Part shown: positions 34,005 through 43,263 of the stretch, piece by piece
Numbering within the stretch: the stretch's first letter is position 1
How the letters are laid out: each line of letters starts with the position of its first letter
Assembly (NCBI GenBank): GCA_964543525.1
Contig: CAZIYW010000005.1
Location: forward strand, 1 to 64,000
DNA from: CBDVBE01 sp964543525
Lineage (GTDB): Bacteria > Fibrobacterota > Chitinivibrionia > Chitinivibrionales > JANQEN01
Direction: 5' to 3'
DNA length: 64,000 nt
Made by a program: the position numbers and the translations under genes
The notes under the pieces: model-generated
What the model was told of the DNA's origin: nothing
The model's database searches: none
What the model saw: the letters and a program-made list of their open reading frames with translations, nothing else

Positions 34005-34219
34005 AATGACGATTTTGTTTTTCTTTTAAGGTGAGCTCCTCTGTTGATTAAGCGTCTGACCATAACAATTATTTCAGCGCGATTGCGTGATGATATCCAT
34101 GCCTGATTTTTACTGAGAAGTTTGATTTCAATCCAACAACGTACCGAAATAAAATTAAACAGTTATTGTCGACCAAACACCGTGTTGCATTAAGTGTTAG
34201 AAAATATACAAAGCAGTAA

Positions 34220-35788
34220 TCAGTCTTCAAATAAAATTTTACGGGACTCTTCAAGGATAGGCTCGTAAATAATTTTATTTTCTTTTTTCGTGGTTCTGAT
34301 TGGAAGGGAGTAATTCCTGAATTTCCAGTTTTTCCGTGAAGTGAAATTGTTGTAATGCTTCATAATTTCGGTGGCAGTAATATTGGATTCAATATTGGTG
34401 AGAACCTGATCGGCAAGCAGAGAAGTGATTATTAAATTTTTTGATCGTAACTGTTCAAAAATACTCTTAAGAATTTCTACCTGCCGTTTCTGGCTGTCTT
34501 CTTGTCCTGAAACCGATGGCTTAAGGAATTGTATTATTTTTTGTCCCTTCAATAAGTGCGGCCCCTTTTTTAATCCCAGCACGGCTGATGCTTTGTCGTC
34601 AATAGCAACTTTGAGTCCTCCGATAGACGCGGCGGTACGGATAATATCATTTTTATCAAAGGTTGCATACTTGGATATCCTGGTGTTCATTATACGTTCT
34701 ACCAGTGTACTGGCAAAAACCGGTCCGCCGTACAGGAACGCTTCCTGGAGTGTATTAAATCCCTGCACATAGTATGAAACTGAAGTTTCGGCCGGCAGTT
34801 GGACAATATAGACGGTACTTTTTTCAAATTGAACACTGACAAGTATATATACGGCTGGAGCACTGAAGAATAAGAAATTAAAGGGCATATGTTTCATAAT
34901 AATATCTGTTTTTGTTTTTATCAGCTGGGTAAATCGTTCTGTCAAGTTGGTTTCACCGGAAAGTTTTGTGACAACAAAAGGACGGCCGTCACGATATATC
35001 GTTACACTTTGTCCGGTGATAAGGTTTATAGCATCGCTGCCGTCAGGCCTTTCAACCAGCAACAGCCCATCCAACACATTGATAACGGTCTCAGAATATT
35101 TAACATCAACGGTATAGTCTGCCCCCTTGCCTGATACGGTGATGTCCGCCAGAGGCGTGAGTGTTTTCAACTGCTCATCTTTTTCCGTGTAAGCAATTTT
35201 ATACCAGCAGAGACCTGTTTTTTGATAAAGTTCTATGACATTACGGCCTTCAGCATCCAGACCGATTTTATCAAAGGTGATTTCAGAGAAATCGTCCATA
35301 TCAATGCGGGAATAGGTATTTACGGAAAGCTCTGCCTGGGATTTTTCTTCGGTTAGAATACGATCCCCTTCATCAATACTCATTCCTTCCCGGGGAACTC
35401 GATCCCGTCCCTCGGGGGAGATAATAGTAATTTCCCCGAAGTAAAATTCCAGACGCGCATTTGCCTTCACTCCTGCCGGCGATTCAAGTGTCCCGACGTT
35501 CACCTCCTGATCCGTTTCGATTTGAGCAGTAAGGTTAAAAGGTGTTAAATCAGAGGTGGTAGTGACTCCCGCGACTTGCAGTATCTCGAAATGAGTCGTT
35601 CCATAGGGGATTTTATATCGCCCCGGCTTTTTAACATTTCCCTGTATATTTACAATAATAGATTTAACCGGTGTCATTGGTCTGTTTTGTAAATCATGGA
35701 TAAGGTGGCACCCCTGCCAGATGATACCTCCGGTTAAAGAAAGGTAGATAGTATATCGAAAAAATGCTCTGCTCCAACCACTCCCCAT
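34220..35788 (-). CDS. SLBB - FecR - LCP-like periplasmic protein
   Basis: This 522-residue single-chain protein combines three envelope domains behind an N-terminal membrane anchor (about residues 8-27). Residues 43-100 form an SLBB domain (VNIQGNVKKPGRYKIPYGTT). Residues about 112-275 look like a FecR-type domain, with the RVPREGMSIDEGDRI opening and an ITGQSVTIYRDG end. Residues about 305-490 resemble LytR-CpsA-Psr (LCP) phosphotransferases: VYIVQLPAETSV, then FNTLQEAFLYGG, IIRTAASIGGLKV, and HLLKGQKIIQFL. The LCP catalytic Arg/Asp positions appear replaced (PAET for PRDT, FLKP for an Arg-bearing YVRxR). It lies 12 bp after the BY-kinase gene, in the same operon. It would sit in the periplasm, linking the polymer export path to the cell wall; that is inference. 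Confidence 0.75.
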   Translation of the reverse strand: MGSGWSRAFFRYTIYLSLTGGIIWQGCHLIHDLQNRPMTPVKSIIVNIQGNVKKPGRYKIPYGTTHFEILQVAGVTTTSDLTPFNLTAQIETDQEVNVGTLESPAGVKANARLEFYFGEITIISPEGRDRVPREGMSIDEGDRILTEEKSQAELSVNTYSRIDMDDFSEITFDKIGLDAEGRNVIELYQKTGLCWYKIAYTEKDEQLKTLTPLADITVSGKGADYTVDVKYSETVINVLDGLLLVERPDGSDAINLITGQSVTIYRDGRPFVVTKLSGETNLTERFTQLIKTKTDIIMKHMPFNFLFFSAPAVYILVSVQFEKSTVYIVQLPAETSVSYYVQGFNTLQEAFLYGGPVFASTLVERIMNTRISKYATFDKNDIIRTAASIGGLKVAIDDKASAVLGLKKGPHLLKGQKIIQFLKPSVSGQEDSQKRQVEILKSIFEQLRSKNLIITSLLADQVLTNIESNITATEIMKHYNNFTSRKNWKFRNYSLPIRTTKKENKIIYEPILEESRKILFED

Positions 35789-35800
35789 AACTACGGCTCA

Positions 35801-38800
35801 CTAGTTAAATGATTTACTTTTTTCTCGTATTATACGCCATTTACGATTACGAAACTGCCAGACCATTATTTTCTCAATTGAAAAGGTGTCGTTGCCTCTG
35901 GAAATAGTGTATTGTGTCGTTGTCTGCATATAATCCGATTTTATTTTTTTAACGGAAAAAGTATCTATTGTAATGATAGAATCTTGGTTACTTTTATGCA
36001 ATATATTCGAAATCAGTTCACTCCGCCAATGCCGGTAACCGCCTCCCGGATATTTAAAATCGGTTTTATCATAGAATTGAAGGAGCCGGGATGTGTCTGC
36101 TGCATTATAACTTTTACACCAGAGTGTGAGACTGTCTTCAAATTGGACGCTCCTGCTCCCAGCATTATCGCCTGAGGTAATGTCGGACTCAGGTGTCACC
36201 ATAGTATGTTGCGGGGCCGGGACGTTGAGTGTATCTTTCTTGGGAGAGGAGGGTATTACCGCAATAGGTTGTTTCGACTCCGCTTCGGTTGATTGCTCAT
36301 CAAGATAGGTTATCAGACTTGCGTCATCTTCCGTATCTAATGGTGGTACAGAATAATATCGGGTAAGTGTAACAGCAAGGAGAATTAGCAAAAGGAGCCA
36401 GAAGACGGTTCTATTTAACAAGTGCTTGAATAGATTGCCAATAAGAATAATATATCGTGGGATAGAGACACGGATACCCTGCAGAAATGATTTGACTGCT
36501 CTTTCAATGGTGAGTCCGAATTCCCTGATTGTTAATTTTTTCCGTGGTTCTTTATCGTTATCGTATGAATATTTATAGGAATAAGCATAGTAACCGTAAT
36601 ATCCGTAATAGTAGGGGTAATATCCTCGTGAATGAGAAATACCGTTCAGAATACTCCCGGCTAATTTTGAGCCTATTCGGACAAGTTGGTTCTTTGCCTG
36701 TTTTGCCGCTTTGATCGGAGTCCATAAAGCTCGCACAACCATGATACAACAGTCCATATGGGGTGCCATGGACATCGAGTCACTAACGGGGATAAGAGCC
36801 GGCGAGTCACAGATTATTATGTCGGCCTGATTCCGCATTTCAGCCAACAGGTGGCTGAATTGTGGTATCCCAAGCAACTCCGCAGGGTTATGTGGCCTTT
36901 CGCCTGAGGTTATGACAAACAGATTATTGTAAACTGTTGGCTTAATTATTTCAGGAAGCGTTTTTTTCCCGGTAAGATAATCGGATAAACCGGGTTCCTT
37001 TTTAATATTTAAAAGATTGTGGATTTGAGAGCGCCGAAGGTCGCCGTCCAGAAGAATTACCTTCTTGCCATCAAGTGCAAAGGTTATAGCCAGGTTGATT
37101 GCCAGAGTTGTTTTCCCTTCTCCCTTTACTGCACTGCATATCATAAACAGCTTGGCATGGTGTTGTGTCGCAATATGTTTGATATTTGCACGGAGAGCCC
37201 GAAAGGGTTCCAGTATCGATTTTGTCAAATTTTCATTGTCAACTATTGCGTTTTCTGTTTCGATAAGCGGTACAATACCGATAAGCGGTAATTCAAGATT
37301 CTTTTCAACTTCCGCCGGATCCTTAAGTGATTGGTCGAGATATTCAAGAAGAAGAACCAGGGCAATACCGATGATAAAACCAATAAATAAGCCGATGATA
37401 ATGCTTGACATCTTTTTACTGGAGAGAGCGGTTTTCGGTACGGTGGCCAGCTCTAATATTTTTAACTCCGATTCTTTGGAATCGCGTTTAATCTTTGTCT
37501 CTTCAAGTTTTATTTTCAGCATTCTGAATGTTTTTTCTAATGCCTCTTTTTCACGTTGAAGAAATGCGAATTCCTGTTCGAGCGCCGGCAGTTGCTTCGT
37601 TTTTACATTTAATTTTTCAATAATCTGTTCCTGTGCGGTGCGTTTTGCCTCTAAGGCGGATATTTCAATATTCTGATTAACATATGTTTGCAGAAGAGAT
37701 TCCCGGATAGGATTTTTAACAAGAGTGTGTTTTACCGCCGTTTCAGTCACCTCTTTTTCAATTTCGCTCTGCATAGCCTGTTTCAGGTTCTCGATCTGTT
37801 GCGTGATTTGCTTGATTTTAAAGTGATCGGGACTGTATTCACCTGACAGTGTATTAAGCTCAAGTTCCAACTCGGCCAGCCTGCTCCGTGTCGGATTTTC
37901 ATAGGTCATTGATTGAATTACATTTATCTGTTGCTGGCCTATCTGCGATTGCAGGGTCGTTAATCTTTTTTTTGTCTCAAAAAGATTGAGCTGGGTTTGC
38001 TGGAGAGCGATTTCCATATCGGCAAGTTTCGAGGTAAGTAAATTTGCGTCCTGCGATAAACTGACCATGCGGTTCTTTTCTTTAAATTCGCGAAGCGCAT
38101 CCTCCTTGTTGTTAAGATCGTGCTGGACTTTGTCAATTTGAATCTTCAGATTCAGGATAAGTCGGGTATCCTCCTGCGCATTAACCTCTCTTCGGTAATC
38201 CACATACGTTTTGCAGAGTTCATTGAGAATATCCTGAGCAATCTCTGCATCAGGGTACTTGAAGTGCAGCTCAATGATATTGGTCTCTTCACCACCGAAT
38301 TCTCCCGGTAGAATGGTCAAATCCCTTTTGATTGTTCCGGGAAGTATCGTCATACCAAGATTCTCAATGACGCGTTTCAGTACAATATTTGATTTCAGTA
38401 GCTCAAGATGCGTGTTGAAATTTCTATCACGATCTGCATAATACCGCCAGTTTGATCGGTCCTCAATTATCGATTCCTGATTTGGCCGGTAAAGGAGTCG
38501 CGCCACGGCATGGTAGTATTTTTCACTCTTAAGATAGGAAAAGGTTGAGAAAAGTCCCATAATAACGGTCGTCAGTATGATTACTTCTTTCCGTCTGATT
38601 ATCACACTAATGTACCGAAAAATATCAAAATATTCTTCATCGTCGAAGTCAATCTGTTGATTGACGGAGGATGTTTGTTGTGTTAACGGAGTAACGGCGA
38701 TTTCCTGCGGTCGTGCTGTTGAAGATGCTTCTTTTGGTTCCGGTTCCGGTGGTGCCGACGATGCTTTTAAAGGAGGGGATATATCCTTTTTCCGCTCGCT

Positions 38801-39028
38801 GTCACTTAACTCTTGAGCGGCCTTTTTTTCGGAAAATGCAGGTTGTGGTGGCATTTCCTGCCTGATAATAGAAGGTTCGGTTGCCGGCCGGGATCTATTA
38901 TTACTTTCGGTAGCGGCTTCTTTTTCTGAAGGCGTGCCGGTAACATCGTTTGGTGAAGGAGGATTTTCACTCATCTTACGGATGATATCACCGAGACGCA
39001 GTCGCCTTTTTTTATTTTCGTCTTTCAT
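35801..39028 (-). CDS. Wzc-like BY-kinase with C-terminal TM and NTF2-like domain
   Basis: This is a 1075-residue polysaccharide co-polymerase. A 130-residue Pro/Glu/Ser-rich disordered N terminus precedes TM1 and a Wzz domain (FDIFRYISVIIRRKEVI). A long coiled coil is next, then TM2 (IIIGLFIGFIIGIALVLLL). The tyrosine-kinase domain has Walker A SAVKGEGKTTLAINL, Walker A' VILLDGDLRR and Walker B IIICDSPA. A Tyr-rich cluster at about 803-822 is the expected autophosphorylation tail. Unusually the protein does not end there. A third hydrophobic segment lies near 856-890, then a linker, and residues 961-1075 resemble an NTF2-like fold (LTLWCKSYNAADTSRLLQFY, WQFRNRKWRIIREKS). Its ATG overlaps the stop of the ATPase gene by one base (TGATG). 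Confidence 0.85.
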   Translation of the reverse strand: MKDENKKRRLRLGDIIRKMSENPPSPNDVTGTPSEKEAATESNNRSRPATEPSIIRQEMPPQPAFSEKKAAQELSDSERKKDISPPLKASSAPPEPEPKEASSTARPQEIAVTPLTQQTSSVNQQIDFDDEEYFDIFRYISVIIRRKEVIILTTVIMGLFSTFSYLKSEKYYHAVARLLYRPNQESIIEDRSNWRYYADRDRNFNTHLELLKSNIVLKRVIENLGMTILPGTIKRDLTILPGEFGGEETNIIELHFKYPDAEIAQDILNELCKTYVDYRREVNAQEDTRLILNLKIQIDKVQHDLNNKEDALREFKEKNRMVSLSQDANLLTSKLADMEIALQQTQLNLFETKKRLTTLQSQIGQQQINVIQSMTYENPTRSRLAELELELNTLSGEYSPDHFKIKQITQQIENLKQAMQSEIEKEVTETAVKHTLVKNPIRESLLQTYVNQNIEISALEAKRTAQEQIIEKLNVKTKQLPALEQEFAFLQREKEALEKTFRMLKIKLEETKIKRDSKESELKILELATVPKTALSSKKMSSIIIGLFIGFIIGIALVLLLEYLDQSLKDPAEVEKNLELPLIGIVPLIETENAIVDNENLTKSILEPFRALRANIKHIATQHHAKLFMICSAVKGEGKTTLAINLAITFALDGKKVILLDGDLRRSQIHNLLNIKKEPGLSDYLTGKKTLPEIIKPTVYNNLFVITSGERPHNPAELLGIPQFSHLLAEMRNQADIIICDSPALIPVSDSMSMAPHMDCCIMVVRALWTPIKAAKQAKNQLVRIGSKLAGSILNGISHSRGYYPYYYGYYGYYAYSYKYSYDNDKEPRKKLTIREFGLTIERAVKSFLQGIRVSIPRYIILIGNLFKHLLNRTVFWLLLLILLAVTLTRYYSVPPLDTEDDASLITYLDEQSTEAESKQPIAVIPSSPKKDTLNVPAPQHTMVTPESDITSGDNAGSRSVQFEDSLTLWCKSYNAADTSRLLQFYDKTDFKYPGGGYRHWRSELISNILHKSNQDSIITIDTFSVKKIKSDYMQTTTQYTISRGNDTFSIEKIMVWQFRNRKWRIIREKSKSFN

Positions 39029-39879
39029 CAGCTGTTTTTTTGAAGATCATCGAGTATAACTTCAATATCTTCCCGAGATATCTCTTTTAAATTTTGCCCA
39101 AGACCAAAGGTTAATGCCAGCTTACATAACCGGTTGATTTCACGAGGGACACCTCCCGTTGTCCTGAAAATAATTTCATAGGCGAGGCTGGTGAAGATGG
39201 AATTTTCCTGTAGTCCGGCAACGCGCAAACGATGCTGAATATAGTTTACCGTATTATTATAATCCAGATTATTCAGATGAAAACGCAGGAATATTCTTTG
39301 GTCAACCTGTTTTATTAACCGTATGTTCTCCCGTAACTCCGGCTGTCCGACAAGAAAGATAGTCAGATAATTATTTGTTTCAGAAGTAATATTAGTCAAG
39401 TTTTTGATTTCTTCAAGTACCGACGATTCTATCAGCTGGGCCTCATCAAATATCAAAACAAGATGTCTTTTTTCTTCATAAATGAGGATGTCCAGCTTTT
39501 CCTTGAAAATTTTGATAAGCTGGTATTTATCATTTCTTTCGGGGGTGTCAAACTCTTCTTCCAGAGCTATTCTTGGATCACGGAATGATATTCTTTTTAC
39601 GATATCATAGAGAATGTCGGAAAAGAGAAAATTTGAATTTTCGAAGGGAATTATTTCAAAATTATGACGGGAAAGAGAATTCAGAAAAACATTTTTAGTA
39701 ATGGTTTTACCGGATCCGACTTCACCGGTTAGTAATCCCATGTTCATATTACGATCATTTACAATATAGAGCATCCTGTCCAGTGCTTCCCGGTGATCGT
39801 CACTTTCAAAAAAGAAACGGGTGTCGCACACTTCCTCAAAAGGTTTATCGTTCAGCTTCCAGTATTTTTCATAACTCAT
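39028..39879 (-). CDS. ExeA/GspA-type AAA ATPase
   Basis: The 283-residue protein opens with YEKYWKLNDKPFEEVCDTRFFF, the entry motif of ExeA-type and exosortase-locus ATPases. Walker A is GEVGSGKT, Walker B is LVLIFDEAQ, and the arginine-finger region is VDQRIFLRFHL. TGGVPREINRL is the sensor-2 block of the AAA_22 family. In exopolysaccharide loci this ATPase accompanies Wza, a BY-kinase and a MinD-like protein, as here, and probably powers or regulates assembly. It has no predicted membrane segment. It lies 18 bp after the MinD-like gene. Confidence 0.86.
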   Translation of the reverse strand: MSYEKYWKLNDKPFEEVCDTRFFFESDDHREALDRMLYIVNDRNMNMGLLTGEVGSGKTITKNVFLNSLSRHNFEIIPFENSNFLFSDILYDIVKRISFRDPRIALEEEFDTPERNDKYQLIKIFKEKLDILIYEEKRHLVLIFDEAQLIESSVLEEIKNLTNITSETNNYLTIFLVGQPELRENIRLIKQVDQRIFLRFHLNNLDYNNTVNYIQHRLRVAGLQENSIFTSLAYEIIFRTTGGVPREINRLCKLALTFGLGQNLKEISREDIEVILDDLQKNS

Positions 39880-39897
39880 ACTTACTACCTGCTGTCG

Positions 39898-40800
39898 TTA
39901 CAGTAATGCAAGAAGATTCTCAGTAACCGTGGTAAAACATTCTAATGATTTCTGTGGTGGATTATTAAGCATTAATGGTTTCATTTCCCTGATCGACCGT
40001 CGTATTTCCGGGTCATACATAATATATCCTGAATAGGTAATATGTATGTTTAAATATTTTTTAATTATTGCAATGAACCTCTTTCCTGTCGAGATATCAT
40101 TTTGATTTTGAACCATATTCAAAATAAGAAATGTTTTTCTTTGGGCAAGCCATTCTTTTATCCGGTGCGACTCTTCAGGAAATCTCGTACTGAGATGTGA
40201 TATCATTTCAGCCATCGTGACAAAATTATTTTCGCGGTGGGGGTCGGAGAAATTCTTAATAATGGTATGGAGATCTTTTCTCCCCGGAAACAGGCGGATT
40301 AAACCACGGATAATGCCGTTCTTAAGGAACCCGTAGGCATTTTCTATCGAGGTGGGCAGGCCGTCTGAAATGATTACACCATTTGTAAATGCGGTAAAAA
40401 AGTCGGTAATATGATTGCCGGTGCCGGCACCCAGATCAACAAGAATAAAATCCGCAGCCATTTTTTTCAGGTGCCGTATTAATTTCTGCTTATGACTAAA
40501 GAATGGATTCGCCAACTCGATAATGTCACTGGCTCCGCTGAGTAACCATGAATGCGGAATAATTGTTTTTTCCGTAATATCCATCAGGTCTTTCTGCCGT
40601 CCGGATAAAAAGTCCTGAAGGGAGTGCCGCGGACGTTTCACACCAAGGCATAGGTGTAGATTCGCACCGCCAAGGTCCGCATCAATAAAGCCGATTGTAA
40701 AATTTTTTTTTGCCAGTAACGCACCGATATTTGATACCATGAAGCTTTTTCCCACACCTCCCTTGCCGCCGCCAAATGAAATTATTGTAGGAGTACTCAT
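39898..40800 (-). CDS. MinD/ParA-like deviant Walker ATPase
   Basis: The 300-residue cytoplasmic ATPase has a deviant Walker A GGGKGGVGKSFMVSNIGALL, GFIDADLGGANLHLCLG, and FILVDLGAGTGNH as the Walker B region, as in MinD/FlhG proteins. Its SIRE-type C terminus (DPEIRRSIREMKPLML) matches the typical C-terminal consensus of FlhG/MinD-like ATPases. It is the second gene of the export operon, between the Wza-like protein and the ExeA-like ATPase. A role in placing or regulating the exopolysaccharide machine is inferred. It is not a chromosomal partition protein as far as context shows, since no ParB is present. Confidence 0.86.
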   Translation of the reverse strand: MSTPTIISFGGGKGGVGKSFMVSNIGALLAKKNFTIGFIDADLGGANLHLCLGVKRPRHSLQDFLSGRQKDLMDITEKTIIPHSWLLSGASDIIELANPFFSHKQKLIRHLKKMAADFILVDLGAGTGNHITDFFTAFTNGVIISDGLPTSIENAYGFLKNGIIRGLIRLFPGRKDLHTIIKNFSDPHRENNFVTMAEMISHLSTRFPEESHRIKEWLAQRKTFLILNMVQNQNDISTGKRFIAIIKKYLNIHITYSGYIMYDPEIRRSIREMKPLMLNNPPQKSLECFTTVTENLLALL

Positions 40801-40843
40801 GGTCTTACGGTAATTGAAATCAATTGATGTTTAAGGAAAAAGA

Positions 40844-41476
40844 TTATCTATTTGCCAACGTGTTTATATTCAATACTATTTGCAGACCGATACTTACCAT
40901 AGTTAATATTGTGGAGAGTAGTGACCAGGGTACTTTTAAAGATTCGGGAACATAGAGGGTATCGCCGGGATAGAGCGTGTATTGTTCTTTAGTTCCTGCC
41001 GCCCATAATTCTTTCGTTGCAATATCGACCACCGTTCCATCGGCGCGTATTATTTTTATGATTTTTACTTTTCTACTTCTCAACCCTCCACACATTGCCA
41101 GTGCTTTAATCACATCGACAGGTTCATAAATCTGGTATTCGCCGCTCCTCGTAACATCACCGATAACAAATATTTTATTTGCGTAATACGCCTCAATAGA
41201 AACCGATACCACGGGATTGTTTACATAGGAGGCAAGCTTTCCCTGCATTATTTTTACTAACTGGGCGCAGGTGAGTGATGCAACATCTATTTCTCCTACA
41301 ACCGGATAATTGATGCGGCCGTCAGGTCGTATCTTATGACGTCCGGAAAATTCAGGGTGCTCAACCACCTGGATCGAAATGACGTCTCCAGCCTGAAGAA
41401 CATATTCCTGAACCTCTGCTTGAATACCAAAGGACGTGATGAATAAAACTGATAAAACCTGAAAAAATTTATTCAT
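40844..41476 (-). CDS. polysaccharide export protein (Wza-like, short)
   Basis: This is a 210-residue protein from the ATG at 41476. The frame extends 11 codons upstream, but the signal peptide (FFQVLSVLFITSFGIQA) begins naturally at 41476. The Poly_export domain follows (YVLQAGDVISIQVVEHPEFSG, RPDGRINYPVVGEI), then an SLBB domain (IFVIGDVTRSGEYQIYEP, YTLYPGDTLYVPES). The C terminus has a hydrophobic helix (LLSTILTMVSIGLQIVLNI). The protein is much shorter than E. coli Wza and lacks its later domains. It is first in the operon that runs leftward to the LCP-like gene. It would form the outer-membrane or periplasmic exit channel. Confidence 0.84.
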   Translation of the reverse strand: MNKFFQVLSVLFITSFGIQAEVQEYVLQAGDVISIQVVEHPEFSGRHKIRPDGRINYPVVGEIDVASLTCAQLVKIMQGKLASYVNNPVVSVSIEAYYANKIFVIGDVTRSGEYQIYEPVDVIKALAMCGGLRSRKVKIIKIIRADGTVVDIATKELWAAGTKEQYTLYPGDTLYVPESLKVPWSLLSTILTMVSIGLQIVLNINTLANR

Positions 41477-42162
41477 GAACGATTTTTGTATATATATCAT
41501 GTGAATCATTAGAATTTTATAGTATGCTGCTCAATAAGAACTCTCGGCAATTGAAGTATCATTAACTCGTTTTCAGAGTATTTCATAAACGATAAAACAA
41601 GAACCATTAAAGATAATTTATCCAAATTAAGATCGTACTATTAATCTAAATAAAAGTAAATAATTATAGTAACACATAATTACATCAGCGCAATTAAAGC
41701 TAGGTTGAAAACCACGTATTTTACCCGTATTCCAAACAATGACTTATAAGTTATTGAATACAACTCTTAATTGTATTATGTCTAAAATGGATCGTGTCTG
41801 AAATATCTAAATAAACTTTTATTTTAAACAATTATATAGTATATATATCGGTATTGACAATCATTTTTTTCAACGGAACATACCATACCCCTCTATAATG
41901 TACTCTCAAGCAATCGTTATACATGTTGTTGAGAAAAAAAAGACGTTTTTACGTAAGAATGGTGATTCGTATCGTCATGAGTAATAACAGGTTAACCAAA
42001 ATACGAACATAAACAAATAACTACCACTTATTCTTCCCGTTATTACTATTTGGAGTATACAGAAACCCGGAGGTATTTTTGGGACACGTAAAAACGGTTT
42101 CAGTAACCTGATTAAACGGTTCATTATAATTTTTCAGGAAACATAGCATTTTTGATTGATAT
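41477..42162. other. divergent intergenic region, about 690 bp
   Basis: AT-rich DNA separates the export operon (leftward) from the riboflavin operon (rightward). It holds an AATACAA palindrome (41757-41777) and a TATAAT at 41894. I looked for the conserved FMN-riboswitch elements and saw none. No open frame with a credible start is present. Confidence 0.45.
41757..41777. promoter_or_regulatory. AATACAA-N7-TTGTATT palindrome, possible operator
   Basis: Seven-base arms (41757-41763 and 41771-41777) are perfectly inverted around a 7-base centre. The site lies in the long divergent spacer, about 280 bp upstream of the Wza-like start and 385 bp upstream of ribD. A dimeric regulator site is possible, but it could also be chance in AT-rich DNA. 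Confidence 0.25.
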
Positions 42163-43263
42163 ATGAAAAAATTCACTGAGAAAGATCGTTATTTTATGGA
42201 GCGTGCACTTACTATTGCATATAAAGTGAAAGGGTCGACTTTCCCCAATCCTGCTGTTGGTGCAGTGATTGTGAAACAGGGTACAATAGTTGGTGCTGGA
42301 GCTACCAAGCTTTACGGAGGAGATCATGCGGAAAAAGTTGCACTGAAAAAGGCTGGCAAGAATGCGAGAAATGCCGTCCTCTATGTTACCCTGGAACCGT
42401 GTTGTCATTTCGGCCGGACTGCTCCCTGCACACAGGCTGTTGTTGAAGCCGGCATTAAAAAAGTCGTGGTGGCGGTTACGGATCCCAATCCATTGGTAAA
42501 CGGTCGGGGAATACGATTTCTTCGTAACAAAAAAGTACAGGTGTCGGTTGGGTTGATGCAGGAAGAAGCTTCTCTTTTGAATGAGGATTTTTTCTGGTCC
42601 GTTACTCATCAAATGCCCTGGGTTGCCTTGAAGCTTGCAACAACACTTGACGGTAAAATTGCGGACAGTTCCGGTAATGCGAAGTGGATTACCAACAAGC
42701 AGTCCCGTACCTTTGTTCATGAGCTGCGGCGCAGGCATGCGGCTGTTGCTGTCGGAAAGGGAACATTACTGAGGGACAATCCACGGCTCACGGTTCGTCA
42801 CGTTAAAGGTTGTTCGCCGGCGCGAATCGTTTTTGCATCAAGTCCGGAAATCCCCGAGAATTGCCACTTCAGGAAAGACGCATCGAAGTATCAAAGTATA
42901 CTGGTCTGCAAGGGAGGGCAAAGAAGACGTATTGAAAAAAGGCCTGATGGGGTTGAGGTTTGGTATACCGGGTATAAGAAAAACAGGGAGCATTTAAGCG
43001 CCTTCTTACGCATGGCATTTGATGCAGGGTTAACAAGCATATTTATTGAAGGTGGTCGGAAACTGGCATCTTCTTTTTTAGAGCACAAACTGATAAATAG
43101 GCTATATATATTTTATAGCAATACAATTCTTGGACAGGGAATAGAAAGCTTTTCATTTGCCAAACACCTGACAATAGATAATACTATTCGTATTGGAGAA
43201 ATTAAAACCCATTCATTCGGGAATAATTTTTTGATTACGGGTATTCCTTATCGGGATAAATAA
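42163..43263 (+). CDS. ribD: bifunctional riboflavin deaminase/reductase
   Basis: This 366-residue enzyme carries out the second and third steps of riboflavin synthesis. The N-terminal deaminase (residues 1-145) has the zinc site HAE (55-57) with PCCHFGRTAPC (Cys 80 and 89). The C-terminal reductase (about 152-366) begins PWVALKLATTLDGKIAD and includes WITNKQSR and FIEGGRKLASSFL. The ribosome-binding site is weak. It is the first gene of ribD-ribE-ribBA-ribH, and the next gene begins immediately after its stop. No FMN riboswitch is seen upstream, so control by flavin is not evident. Confidence 0.95.
   Translation: MKKFTEKDRYFMERALTIAYKVKGSTFPNPAVGAVIVKQGTIVGAGATKLYGGDHAEKVALKKAGKNARNAVLYVTLEPCCHFGRTAPCTQAVVEAGIKKVVVAVTDPNPLVNGRGIRFLRNKKVQVSVGLMQEEASLLNEDFFWSVTHQMPWVALKLATTLDGKIADSSGNAKWITNKQSRTFVHELRRRHAAVAVGKGTLLRDNPRLTVRHVKGCSPARIVFASSPEIPENCHFRKDASKYQSILVCKGGQRRRIEKRPDGVEVWYTGYKKNREHLSAFLRMAFDAGLTSIFIEGGRKLASSFLEHKLINRLYIFYSNTILGQGIESFSFAKHLTIDNTIRIGEIKTHSFGNNFLITGIPYRDK

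Noticed and set aside
41477..42162. FMN riboswitch upstream of ribD
   Set aside because: I looked for the conserved RFN sequence blocks in the leader and found none. A covariance search would settle it.
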